This document shows positions 22,934-31,700 of a DNA stretch of 34,264 nucleotides, piece after piece. Location of the stretch: positions 1 through 34,264 of the forward strand of contig NZ_BONY01000093.1 of the NCBI RefSeq assembly GCF_016862955.1, written 5' to 3'. The notes below the pieces were generated by a model, which was not told the DNA's origin, did no database searches, and worked only from the letters and a program-made list of their open reading frames with translations. Position numbers and translations under genes: made by a program. The number at the start of each line of letters is the position of its first letter. Position 1 is the first letter of the stretch. The DNA is from Rhizocola hellebori. GTDB taxonomy: Bacteria > Actinomycetota > Actinomycetes > Mycobacteriales > Micromonosporaceae.

Positions 22934-24133
22934 ATGCCGGGCGAGCGGATCACCCACGAAAACCCTTACACGCCAAGCCAATCGGCGTGGCGGGCGCACC
23001 TCACCGCGGCCCGCGGGCAAGGCGAGCAGCTCGATGCCAGGGTGGCCGCGGAAGCCGGGTCCTTGCTGAACTTCGACTTCGGCGGCGTGCGCATTCATCG
23101 CGACGAGTTCGCCAGCCAAGCCGCCAATGCCATGGACGCTCGGGCATACACCTACGGCGAGCACATTTTCGTGCGCAGCGGGGAGAATGTCGGCGATGTG
23201 CTGATGCACGAGCTGAGCCACGTGGTCGAGCAGTCGGAGCAGAGCCCGGTGATCCATCGTGCTCCGGCGGCCGTGCCACCGCCCGCGACCTACCTCATCT
23301 GCTACGGCAGCCCGCGGCTGAACCCGGGCACCCCCTACGAACACAATGTCGGCCTCCAGATGAAGTACGCGGCCGAGGCGAAGCAGCGTGAGATCACCGC
23401 TCGGCTCGGCAAGGCGGCCGCGCAGAACACCATCGTCGTGGCATATACCCCCACCGAGGTCGAGCTGCGCCAGGTGCTCAACAAGCAATATGCGCTGCCG
23501 GTCAAGGAGGTCCACGTCTACTCCCACGGCTGGGAGCAGGGCGTCAACCTCGGCGGGCAGGACCCGGGCTGGGGCAAGAAGGGTGCGGAGACAGCGGCGG
23601 AAATGGAGGAGCGCAAGATGCGTCCCGCGGACCTCGACGACTACAAGGTGCAGTGGGCCGAGGATCCGAGCGTGGTTCTGTACGGCTGCAACGTCGGCAA
23701 CGACAAGGCCGGCGCGCCGATGGCACAGTCCACAGCGGACAAGTGGGGCGTGCCCGTCACCGCGCCCAGCACCACCAGCCACTTCGACCCGGGCGGCTTC
23801 GGCACCATGCAGGTGCCCGACAAGGGTGGGAAGATGAACACGTTCACGCCGGGTGCGTCCAGTGTGGACGAACATTTGACGGCGATCGCGGACATCGTCA
23901 AAACGATGAGCTCCCGCGAGATGACCAAGAAGCGCGGCCTGGTCGCCAGCGTCCGGGGCAGCCTGGACATGGCCCGGCTGCGGGCGCAGCTCGACCCGCA
24001 CCTCGAATGGCTCAATCGGGTGCTCGGCAACCGGAAGGTCCCGGTGCCCGACCGCGAAGCGAAGATCGCCAGGCTGGCCGCGCTCATCAAGCGCGCCGAC
24101 GCGCTGGCCAACGCCAACTCTGCGACTCGCTAG
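22934..24133 (+). CDS. DUF4157 protein with C-terminal DUF4347-like domain
   Basis: A 399-residue protein without signal peptide or membrane helix. Residues about 35-102 match DUF4157 (the eCIS core domain): FDFGGVRIHRD, ARAYTYGEHIFV and VLMHELSHVVEQ, with the zinc-protease-like HELSH at 92-96. Residues about 117-290 resemble DUF4347: KEVHVYSHGWEQGVNLGG with His198, then SVVLYGCNVGND with Cys252. A hydrophobic strand before His-Gly and another before the Cys is the layout of clan CD (caspase-like) cysteine peptidases, so a His198/Cys252 dyad is my inference. The last 100 residues are helical and basic. DUF4157 marks cargo of extracellular contractile injection systems and polymorphic toxins. 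No tail, sheath or immunity gene is next to it. It lies 19 bp after the monooxygenase and overlaps the convergent MerR gene by 4 bp. Confidence 0.78.
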   Translation: MPGERITHENPYTPSQSAWRAHLTAARGQGEQLDARVAAEAGSLLNFDFGGVRIHRDEFASQAANAMDARAYTYGEHIFVRSGENVGDVLMHELSHVVEQSEQSPVIHRAPAAVPPPATYLICYGSPRLNPGTPYEHNVGLQMKYAAEAKQREITARLGKAAAQNTIVVAYTPTEVELRQVLNKQYALPVKEVHVYSHGWEQGVNLGGQDPGWGKKGAETAAEMEERKMRPADLDDYKVQWAEDPSVVLYGCNVGNDKAGAPMAQSTADKWGVPVTAPSTTSHFDPGGFGTMQVPDKGGKMNTFTPGASSVDEHLTAIADIVKTMSSREMTKKRGLVASVRGSLDMARLRAQLDPHLEWLNRVLGNRKVPVPDREAKIARLAALIKRADALANANSATR

Positions 24134-24486
24134 AGCTGTTTCTCGTACCAGTCAATTTTTTCGTGAAGGTGTTTTTCCTGCTCTTTGATGGTTGAGATGC
24201 GCTCGGCGACCTGAATTGCGTGCTCGCGCAACAGCTCCAGCCGGGCCTGGTGGGTGCGATCCCCTTCGCGAGCGAGCGTGGCGTAACGCTGCATGGTGGC
24301 GATCGGCATACCGGTGTCGCGCAGGCAACGCAGCACGCCCAGCCAGTCAAGGTCCTGGTCGGTGAAGATGCGCTGATTGCTGGAGGTGCGTTCGATGTCG
24401 AAGAGCAGTCCAATTCGCTCGTAGTAGCGCAGCGTGTCCAAGCTGAACCCGCTGCGGTCGGCGGCAAGGCTGGGCGAATAAGTCAT
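24130..24486 (-). CDS. MerR family transcriptional regulator
   Basis: A 118-residue regulator. The MerR helix-turn-helix and wing read GFSLDTLRYYERIGLLFDIERTSSNQRIFTDQDLDWLGVLRCLRDTGMPI, followed by the long dimer coiled coil (about 80-115). There is no metal-binding Cys set, so it belongs to the AdhR/BltR-like side that senses organic compounds. It is divergent from an aldo/keto reductase with a typical MerR-type promoter between them. Confidence 0.93.
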   Translation of the reverse strand: MTYSPSLAADRSGFSLDTLRYYERIGLLFDIERTSSNQRIFTDQDLDWLGVLRCLRDTGMPIATMQRYATLAREGDRTHQARLELLREHAIQVAERISTIKEQEKHLHEKIDWYEKQL

Positions 24487-24495
24487 GGCGACATC

Positions 24496-24526
24496 TTGAC
24501 CTGGAGCGCGCTCCAGGCTCCAGGGT
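24496..24526 (+). promoter_or_regulatory. MerR-controlled promoter with long spacer and palindrome
   Basis: TTGACC (24496-24501) and CAGGGT (24521-24526) are 19 bp apart, the stretched spacing of MerR-activated promoters. The spacer overlaps a perfect 18-bp palindrome, CCTGGAGCGCGCTCCAGG (24500-24517). Transcription would start at about 24533, the A of the reductase ATG, so the mRNA is predicted to be leaderless. Confidence 0.75.
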
Positions 24527-24532
24527 TATCCC

Positions 24533-25510
24533 ATGAAACGAAATCTCGGGCTCAACGGTCCCGAAACAAGCGCGCTGGGCATGGGGTGCTGGGCAATCGG
24601 CGGGCCATACCACGGGAACAACGAGCAGTACGGGTGGGGAGCGGTGGACGACGCCGAATCGACGCGCGCCATCCATCGGGCGCTTGACCTCGGGGTGACC
24701 CTGTTCGACACGGCAGCAAGCTATGGCGCAGGACACAGCGAGCGGGTTCTCGGCGCGGCGCTGCGCGGGCGTCGCGATCAAGCGATCATCGCGACCAAGT
24801 GGGGCTACACCTTCGATGAGGCGACCAGGACGGCGACCGGGCAGGACGGCAGCGCGGCCTATGCCCGCCGCAGCGCCGAGGAGTCGTTGCAGCGCCTGGG
24901 TACCGACTACCTGGACCTGTACCAGCTGCACATCGGCGACATGCCGGTCGTGGAGGCACTCGAGCTGGTCGAAACCCTGGAGACCCTCAAGGCCGAAGGC
25001 AAGATCAGAGGCTACGGCTGGAGCACCGACGACCCGGATCGGGCGGCGGCGTTCGCGAAGTCCGCGCCGGGCGCGATCGCCATTCAGCACGACGCATCGG
25101 TCCTGCAGGACAGGCCGGCGATGTTCGCGGTCTGCGAGTCGCTGGGCCTGGCAAGCATCAACCGGGGCCCGCTGGCGATGGGTCTGCTGTCCGGCAAATA
25201 CCACGACGGGCGCACCCTGCCCGCCAACGACGTGCGCAGCCAGCCGCTGCCGTGGATGACGTACTTCCAGGGCGCGGCAGCGGCGCCGGAATGGCTGGCC
25301 CGCGTCGACGCTATCCGCGACGTTCTCACCTCCGGCGGCCGAACCTTGGCCCAAGGGGCATTGGCGTGGCTGTGGGCGCGGAGCCCAGCAACGATACCCA
25401 TTCCGGGAGTCCGGACCGTCGAGCAGATAGCGGAGAACGCAGGCGCATTGGCGTTCGGCCCGCTGTCGCCGCAGGAACTCGAGCAGGTTCAGCAATTAAT
25501 GGGCCGCTGA
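24533..25510 (+). CDS. Aldo/keto reductase, MerR-regulated
   Basis: A 325-residue reductase of the larger AKR type. The catalytic tetrad is Asp59 and Tyr64 (LFDTAASYG), Lys89 (IIATKWGY) and His133 (LYQLHIGD). The C-terminal cofactor loop reads ATIPIPGVRTVEQIAENAGAL. It would reduce reactive carbonyls or aldehydes with NADPH. Control by a MerR regulator from a stretched promoter is the known arrangement for aldehyde and electrophile responses. A strong bidirectional terminator hairpin follows. Confidence 0.93.
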   Translation: MKRNLGLNGPETSALGMGCWAIGGPYHGNNEQYGWGAVDDAESTRAIHRALDLGVTLFDTAASYGAGHSERVLGAALRGRRDQAIIATKWGYTFDEATRTATGQDGSAAYARRSAEESLQRLGTDYLDLYQLHIGDMPVVEALELVETLETLKAEGKIRGYGWSTDDPDRAAAFAKSAPGAIAIQHDASVLQDRPAMFAVCESLGLASINRGPLAMGLLSGKYHDGRTLPANDVRSQPLPWMTYFQGAAAAPEWLARVDAIRDVLTSGGRTLAQGALAWLWARSPATIPIPGVRTVEQIAENAGALAFGPLSPQELEQVQQLMGR

Positions 25511-25518
25511 AGATCACC

Positions 25519-25549
25519 GGTGCCACGCCGGGCGAACCGGCGTGGCACC
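25519..25549. terminator. Bidirectional terminator hairpin
   Basis: GGTGCCACGCCGG and its exact complement form 13-bp arms around a 5-base loop (GCGAA). It sits 8 bp after the reductase stop and 14 bp after the stop of the convergent peroxidase gene, so it can serve both. Confidence 0.8.
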
Positions 25550-25563
25550 AACGATTTACCGCG

Positions 25564-27708
25564 TTACTCGGGGCAGCCGTCCTGCCTGCGCCGGCGTCCG
25601 AGGGTCCTCGGGCCGGAGTGTCGGGGCGGGACTGCCTTGTGTGGCTTCTCGGTGTGGAACTTCTTGTTGTGGCGAGTCAGCGCCGTCGGCTGTGCCTCCG
25701 GCCGCTTGTTGTCCGTTTCGGTCCGCGCGCGCGAGGTCGCCGCGGCGGCCGCGTCGACGGAGACCCGGAACACGTTGGCGTTGAGCTCCGACAGCGGGAT
25801 ATCGGTGTTCGCCGCGATCACCTGGGCAAGAGTCCTCCGCGAGTCGATGCCGTAGTTCTTGCGGATGAAGCTCTGCAGAGGGTCGTTGAGGTAGAAGAAC
25901 CGGTCGCCGTCGCGTGCCGCGATGAACTGGTCCTTCCAGATCGCCAGCTGCAACTCGCCCAGCTCCGAACCGTCGACGTGCTTCTCGGCCACCATGCCGG
26001 TGAAGGCGTCCAGGTTGGACGTCGAGCCGTAGAGCGCCTTGAGCCGGGCTGCCAGCGAGCAGCGCCGCACGATGCGCACAGCGTTGTCGTTCTCGACCGT
26101 GGTCGCTTTGCCGTTGATGTCGAACAACGCGACGATGTCCAGGCAGTTGGGGTCGTTGATCTCGTTGCCCGGGGTCAGCAGCGGGTCGGACGGGAACGAT
26201 TCCGTCGGCTCGCCGGTGATCGCGGTGAACGAGTTCTTCGACGGCAGGCCGAAGGTGTTGCGCATCTGGTTGTAGCTCGGCATGCCGTGGTCACGGCCAC
26301 GCTGGATGTCGATCGCGCCCAGGTCGGCCACTCCGTTGAAGCACTCCGGCAACGTCGGGCCGTCAAGGCACTCCTCGTTACCCGAAACCGGAACCTTGAA
26401 CATGACACTGCGCAGCTGATTGTCAATCAGCTCGTCATTCTTGTACTCGGGCTCGCCGCCGATGCCTTTCAGCAGGGGACCGAGCTGGATCAGCTGAACC
26501 AGGCCGGGGTTGAAGAACGCCACGTTCAGCGGCACCGCGATGGCCACTTCATCATCGTCGACGGTGACCTCGATGCCCTGTTCTTCCAACGCTTCAAGGA
26601 CCCTCTTCGGGTACCGGCTGGCGTCGGTTTCGACCTCGAGCTCACCGTGGATCTGGCTGTGCGCCCGGTATCCGACCGTGGCGAACTCGTGCGACAGCGA
26701 CGGGTCGAGGTACTCGTTGTAACCCTGGTAGGCGGGCAGGGTCACGCCCATCGCGGGCAGGAACTCGTTGTAGGTGATGTACTGCTGTTCCGCGATCACC
26801 ACGGCGCGGGCGATCTGGAACTTGTCCTGCTGCGAAAGCGAGTTCGGCAGCTTGGACACGATCCGGTTGTGCTCCCTGGCGAACAGGGTTTGGGTGGCGG
26901 TCAAGGCGATGTTCTCGTTGGCTCGCATGTCACCGGCGACCACTGCGCTGTTCGGCGCGGCCAGCAATCGGCCGTCGACCGCCATCGCCGGCGCGTTCGC
27001 GGGGTTGCCCCTGCTGTCCTTGCGAGGCAAATAGTTGGACGGCATGAACAGACGCGCCCCGTTGTTGTCGGGGTTGCCGTCGATCTTTCCCTCACGCAAC
27101 CAGTCCAGCCGGGAGTCGCTCGCCCCGTAAACCGCCTCGGCGTCGATGAACGCGGTTTCGGTGTTGGTGTGCTGACGCGCGCTGCTCGTGCCGGTGCCGC
27201 GCGCGGCGGCTGAGCGGATGAACGGGACCACGCCGAGGTCGTTGCGGAACGTCTCCAGCGGATCGGTTGCGCTGAAAGGAATGTTGGCTGGCGTGCCGTC
27301 CTCCTGGCGCAGACCGAGGGTGTGGTCCAGGAACTGACCCCAGACGAATCCCCATTGCGTCACGTCCCGCTCGGAGAAGACGTTGACGTTGGTGTCGTTG
27401 AAGATTCGGTTGGAGACGTTGCGTACGTTGGGCCCGTTGGTCTGCGCGCTGCGTCCGTCGGCGTAGCGGGCAGATCCCATGCGCAGGTAACGGTCGCCTG
27501 CCGCACCAGCGCGGGGGGAGTAGGGGTTGTTGTTCATGCCGTTGAGGCTCTGGACTTCCCAGATTCCCAGAATCGGAGCATCAGAGGCGCCGCCGTAGTC
27601 GGCTGTGGCTGGACCGGTCAACGCGATCGCCCCAACGACTGCGAGTACGCCAACGGCGACGGTCAAGGGCTTCTTTCGGCCGCCCGGTCGTCTGTGGATA
27701 CCACGCAT
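25564..27708 (-). CDS. Secreted animal-type haem peroxidase
   Basis: A 714-residue exported protein. The signal peptide is MRGIHRRPGGRKKPL plus a hydrophobic core, with likely cleavage at ATA-DY (after 36). The peroxidase-cyclooxygenase (An_peroxidase) domain shows the distal His129 in FVWGQFLDHTLGL, the LFAREHNRI helix, and the proximal-side region HEFATVGYRAHSQIHGEL at about 335-355. The domain seems to end near residue 660 with LNANVF; after it comes an Arg/Lys/His-rich tail of about 55 residues. These enzymes use H2O2 to oxidise halides or organic substrates outside the cell and bind haem. I chose ATG 27708, preceded by GGAGAGGAG; a TTG at 27729 is less likely. The tail has no obvious counterpart in the family and might bind the cell wall. 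Confidence 0.9.
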   Translation of the reverse strand: MRGIHRRPGGRKKPLTVAVGVLAVVGAIALTGPATADYGGASDAPILGIWEVQSLNGMNNNPYSPRAGAAGDRYLRMGSARYADGRSAQTNGPNVRNVSNRIFNDTNVNVFSERDVTQWGFVWGQFLDHTLGLRQEDGTPANIPFSATDPLETFRNDLGVVPFIRSAAARGTGTSSARQHTNTETAFIDAEAVYGASDSRLDWLREGKIDGNPDNNGARLFMPSNYLPRKDSRGNPANAPAMAVDGRLLAAPNSAVVAGDMRANENIALTATQTLFAREHNRIVSKLPNSLSQQDKFQIARAVVIAEQQYITYNEFLPAMGVTLPAYQGYNEYLDPSLSHEFATVGYRAHSQIHGELEVETDASRYPKRVLEALEEQGIEVTVDDDEVAIAVPLNVAFFNPGLVQLIQLGPLLKGIGGEPEYKNDELIDNQLRSVMFKVPVSGNEECLDGPTLPECFNGVADLGAIDIQRGRDHGMPSYNQMRNTFGLPSKNSFTAITGEPTESFPSDPLLTPGNEINDPNCLDIVALFDINGKATTVENDNAVRIVRRCSLAARLKALYGSTSNLDAFTGMVAEKHVDGSELGELQLAIWKDQFIAARDGDRFFYLNDPLQSFIRKNYGIDSRRTLAQVIAANTDIPLSELNANVFRVSVDAAAAATSRARTETDNKRPEAQPTALTRHNKKFHTEKPHKAVPPRHSGPRTLGRRRRQDGCPE

Positions 27709-28045
27709 GGTGGCAATACTCCTCTCCAAACTCCGGTCCGCCGGGCTGGCAGCGACCTGGAGTTGGCGTTCATCCTGCTCCTATCTCAGCATTGGCTCAA
27801 TAGACCACCTTCAAATTCGTGCAGATTTTGAAAAATCACTTTTAGTGGTTGTCACGTGACGATTTTGGGTACCTGACCGAGTTTTCCCAGGTGATCGGCA
27901 CTCGATGTAGTCAACGTTGTGTATTTCTGTTACACGAACCGTTGCGGTGACTTTGCGCACGGTGTGCAGCATGCGATTGATGGTCACTGCACGTAAAAAG
28001 TGCGCTACAGCAGGCATCCGATGTGGACAGTTGGCGGAGCGGCCG
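27709..28045. other. AT-richer intergenic region upstream of the peroxidase gene
   Basis: This 337-bp stretch between two minus-strand genes is less GC-rich than its surroundings and holds no convincing gene. It contains a perfect palindrome GTCACGTGAC (27851-27860) and a spaced inverted repeat GTGTA-N7-TACAC (27919-27935). Both could be operators for the peroxidase gene, but the promoter boxes are not clear. Confidence 0.55.
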
Positions 28046-28510
28046 TCATGACAGGCGGCGAAAGCTCATATGAAAATCCTTCGACCATGTCTGGCCGTCC
28101 GTGGAGGCCTCCCAGTCGCCCTCGATGGCCGACAGGTCCTCGCTGAAGGCGCCTATCCAGCGCTGGTGGAAATCCTGCCCCGGTCGCGATGACATCGTCC
28201 ACTCGCGACCGTTGAGCTGCATCGCGTACACGCGGCAAACATGGCGGGAATCGGTGTAGAGCATGGTGTAGGCCTGGGAGTGGTCATCGGCGCCTATTAC
28301 CGCCTCCACCCAGATCGGCGCGGCGCCCTGCCACTGCGGCACCAGGAAACTCGGCGGATCGGTGCGCTGCAGCAGAAAGCCGCGCTCGCCGAGCCAGCGC
28401 AACTCGGTCTGGGCCACGCTCATCACCTGCTCGCCGGCCACCGCGGTCAGCTCCCATCGACCGATGAAGATGTCGAGGCGGGAAAGAAGCGGATTGGGCG
28501 ACACGCTCAT
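28046..28510 (-). CDS. Lipocalin-like (DUF1579-type) protein
   Basis: A 154-residue beta-barrel protein. IFIGRWELTA at the start, LRWLGERGFLLQRT, IWVEAVIGADD, YTMLYTDSRHVCRVYAMQL, GREWTMSSRPGQDFHQRWIGAFSED and EGDWEASTDGQTWSKDFHMSFRR follow the strand order of the actinomycete DUF1579-like family, which is thought to bind small ligands. There is no signal peptide. ATG 28510 has GGAGG 5-6 bp upstream; the frame extends to 28633 but the extra part is unlikely to be coding. It is divergent from the carboxylase gene. Confidence 0.82.
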   Translation of the reverse strand: MSVSPNPLLSRLDIFIGRWELTAVAGEQVMSVAQTELRWLGERGFLLQRTDPPSFLVPQWQGAAPIWVEAVIGADDHSQAYTMLYTDSRHVCRVYAMQLNGREWTMSSRPGQDFHQRWIGAFSEDLSAIEGDWEASTDGQTWSKDFHMSFRRLS

Positions 28511-28626
28511 GACGGACCTCCAGGCCGGGATAACTTTCAAAATAACGGCCCGAGCATCGCTCCACCCCGGGCCGATGGGGGGTATCGAGAATCGCTGAAC
28601 AAGATTAACTGTGGACTTGGAGGGTC

Positions 28627-28646
28627 TCCACAAAACTTGTTGTGGA
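28627..28646. promoter_or_regulatory. Inverted repeat upstream of the acyl-CoA carboxylase
   Basis: TCCACAA-AACTTG-TTGTGGA has perfect 7-bp arms and a 6-bp spacer. It lies in the divergent gap, 105 bp before the carboxylase start, beside a TTGACG sequence that could be a -35 box. A regulator binding here could act on the carboxylase gene. Confidence 0.4.
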
Positions 28647-28750
28647 TGATTGACGTGTACGATCGGCTGCTACCGGCGAGTAGCCGTAAAGGTTGTTCTT
28701 GGGGCCCATCCTCAAGGCCTCCTGTTCGATTTCATCGAAAGGCTTACTCG

Positions 28751-31700
28751 GTGTTCACACGCATCGCCATCGTCAACCGCGGTGAAGCGGCCATGCGGCT
28801 GATCCATGCCATTCGGGAGATAAACGCCGAGGCCGGGGCACCTCCCATCAAGACCATCGCGCTCTACACCGACGCGGAACGCACCGCGACCTTCGCCCGC
28901 GAGGCCGACGAGAGCTACTGCCTGGGACCTGCCTCGGCGCGGCCGTACCTGGACCACGCCGTGCTGGAGCGGGCGCTCGTCGAAACCCGCGCCGACGCGG
29001 CATGGGTGGGCTGGGGCTTCGTGGCCGAGGACCCGGCCTTCGCCGAGCTGTGCGCAAGGATCGGGGTCGCCTTCATCGGCCCGAGCGCCGAGGCGATGCG
29101 CAAACTCGGCGACAAGATCGGCTCGAAGCTGATCGCCGAGGAAGTCGGGGTACCGGTCGCGCCCTGGAGCCGCGGCGCGGTGGAGAGCCTGGACGCCGCC
29201 AAGCGCGCGGCCGCCGACATCGGCTACCCGCTCATGCTCAAGGCCACGGCCGGCGGCGGCGGCCGCGGCATCCGCGTCGTGCGCGACGATGACGAGCTCG
29301 AAGACGCCTTCGAGCGCACCAGCCTGGAGGCCAAGCGCGCCTTCGGCAGCGGCGTCGTCTTCCTGGAGCGCCTGGTCACCGGTGCCCGCCATGTCGAGGT
29401 TCAGGTGATAGCCGACGGCCAGGGCACCGCGTGGGCGCTGGGGGTGCGCGACTGCTCGGTGCAGCGGCGCAATCAGAAGGTCATCGAGGAGTCCGCCTCG
29501 CCGGTGCTCGCCCCGCAGCAGGTGGCTGAGCTGAAGTCGGCAGCTGAGCGGCTCGCGCTCGCGGTTGGCTACTGCGGCGCCGGGACAGTTGAGTTCCTCT
29601 ACCACCCGGGCGAGAAGCTGTTCGCCTTCCTTGAGGTCAACACCCGGCTGCAGGTGGAACACCCGATCACCGAGGCCACCACCGATTTCGACCTGGTCAA
29701 AGCACAGATCCAGGTGGCCGCCGGGCAGAAGCTCGGTGGGCCGGTCCCGGCCGAGGTCGGCCACGCCGTCGAGGCCCGGCTCAACGCCGAAGACCCCGAC
29801 CGCGACTTCGCGCCCTCCCCGGGCCGCATCGCGCGGCTTGTCCTTCCAGCCGGCCCCGGGATCCGGGTCGACACCGGTGTCAGCGAAGGCGACGTGATTC
29901 CCGCCGACTTCGACTCGATGATCGCGAAGATCATCGCTTATGGGCGCACCCGTGAGGAGGCGCTGGGCCGGCTGCGCCGCGCGGTCGCCGAGACCACCGT
30001 GATCATCGACGGCGGCGCTACCAACAAGAGCTTCCTGCTAGACCTGCTCGACCAGCCAGAGGTGATCGACGGCAGCGCCGACACCGGCTGGATCGACCGG
30101 GTCCGTGCGGAGGGCCGCCTGGTCAACACCAAGCACTCCGGCATCGCCCTGGCCGCGGCCGCCATCGAGGCCTACGAGGACACGGCACTGCTCGAACAGC
30201 AGCGGCTGCTCACCACCGCACACGGCGGGCGGCCGCAGGTGCAACACGACAGCGGCCGGCCGATCGATCTCAAACTGCGCGGCGCCGCGCACCGGGTCAC
30301 CGTCGCGCAGATCGGGCCGCACCGGTTCCGGGTCGGCATCGACGGTGCGTCCACTGTGGACGTCGAGCTGGAGCGCTTCGACGCGCACCTCGGCCGGGTC
30401 GTGGTCAACGGCCGCAGGTTCCGGCTGGTCACCGACACGCATGGGCCCGTGCACCTGGTGGAGGTCGACGGGGTCACCCACCGGGTCGGCCGCGACGAGG
30501 GCGGCATTTTGCGTTCTCCCGCGCCGGCGCTCGTGGTCGCCACACCGCATGCGGTCGGCGACGAGGTCGAGGCGGGCGCGGCCGTGCTCGTGCTGGAGAG
30601 CATGAAGATGGAAACCGTGCTGCGTACCCCGGTCCGGGCGAAGCTGCGCGAGCTGAACGTCGCCGTGGGCAGCCAGGTGGAAAGCGGCGCGCCGCTGCTG
30701 CGCCTGGAACCGATCGGCGACGACAGCGACACCCCTGCCGCCGTGGCCGAGAAAGTGGACCTCGATCTGCCGCCCGAGCAGGACGGTCTGAGCCCGCAAA
30801 CCAGAGTCGCGCGTGACATCGCCGATCTGCGCAGCCTTCTGCTGGGCTACGACGTCGACCCCAGCGACGAACGCCGGGCGCTGTCGGCCTACCTGGCCGG
30901 GCGGGCCGAGCTGGGCTCCCGGCCGGTCGAGGCGGAAGCCGAGCTGCTGCAGGTGTTCGCCGACCTGTCCGAGCTGTCCCGCAACCGGGCGGCCGGTGAG
31001 GAGTCCAAGGCCGACACCCGGGTGCACAGCCCGCGCGAGTACTTCCACACGTACCTGCAAAGCCTCGACGTGGAAAGGGCTGCTCTGCCGGAAGCGTTCC
31101 GCCAGCGGCTGGCCCGGGTGCTGGCCCACTACGGCGTGGACAGCTTCGAGCGCACCCCCGCCCTCGAGCAAGCGGTGTTCCGGATTTTTCTGGCGCAGCA
31201 GCGGGCCTCCGCCGACGCCGGCGTGATCGCGGCGCTGCTCAACGTGTGGCTGGCCGACCCGATGCCCGGCGACGGGCAGCGTGAGCTGGTGGGCAGGGCC
31301 ATCGAGCATCTCATCTCGGCGACCCAGGTGCGCTTCCCGCTCATCAGCGACCTCGCCCGCAGCATCGTGTTCCGCTGGGCGGCCCAGCCGATGCTGCGCC
31401 GCAAGCGGGCCGAGGTCTACAACGACGTCCGCGAACACCTGCGCCACCTCGACCGCCACCCCGATTCGGCGGACCGTGGCGAGCGGATCGCCAGCATGGT
31501 CGCCTCCCCGGAACCGTTGGTGCGGCTGCTCGCCCAGCGCATCGGCCGGTCCGGCGCCGACAACGGCCCGATGCTGGAAGTGCTCAGCCGTCGCTACTAC
31601 GGCAACGGCGACATCGACGAGGCGCGCTGCCTGGACATGTCGGGCCATCCGTTCTTCACCGCGAAGTACGACCGCCATGGCGAGCGGTTCCGGCTCATCG

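Noticed and set aside
22934-24486. A full contractile injection system or toxin-immunity pair around the DUF4157 gene
   Set aside because: The neighbours are a flavin monooxygenase and a MerR regulator; no sheath, tube, baseplate or immunity-like gene is present within the window.
25252-27213. A 653-codon plus-strand frame over the end of the reductase and the peroxidase
   Set aside because: It is antisense to the peroxidase domain; its Val/Arg/Gly-rich translation shows no family pattern.
28241-28750. An N-terminal extension of 170 codons for the carboxylase
   Set aside because: It overlaps the divergent lipocalin-like gene, and the conserved biotin carboxylase start (FTRIAIVNRGE) begins right after GTG 28751 with a proper ribosome site.
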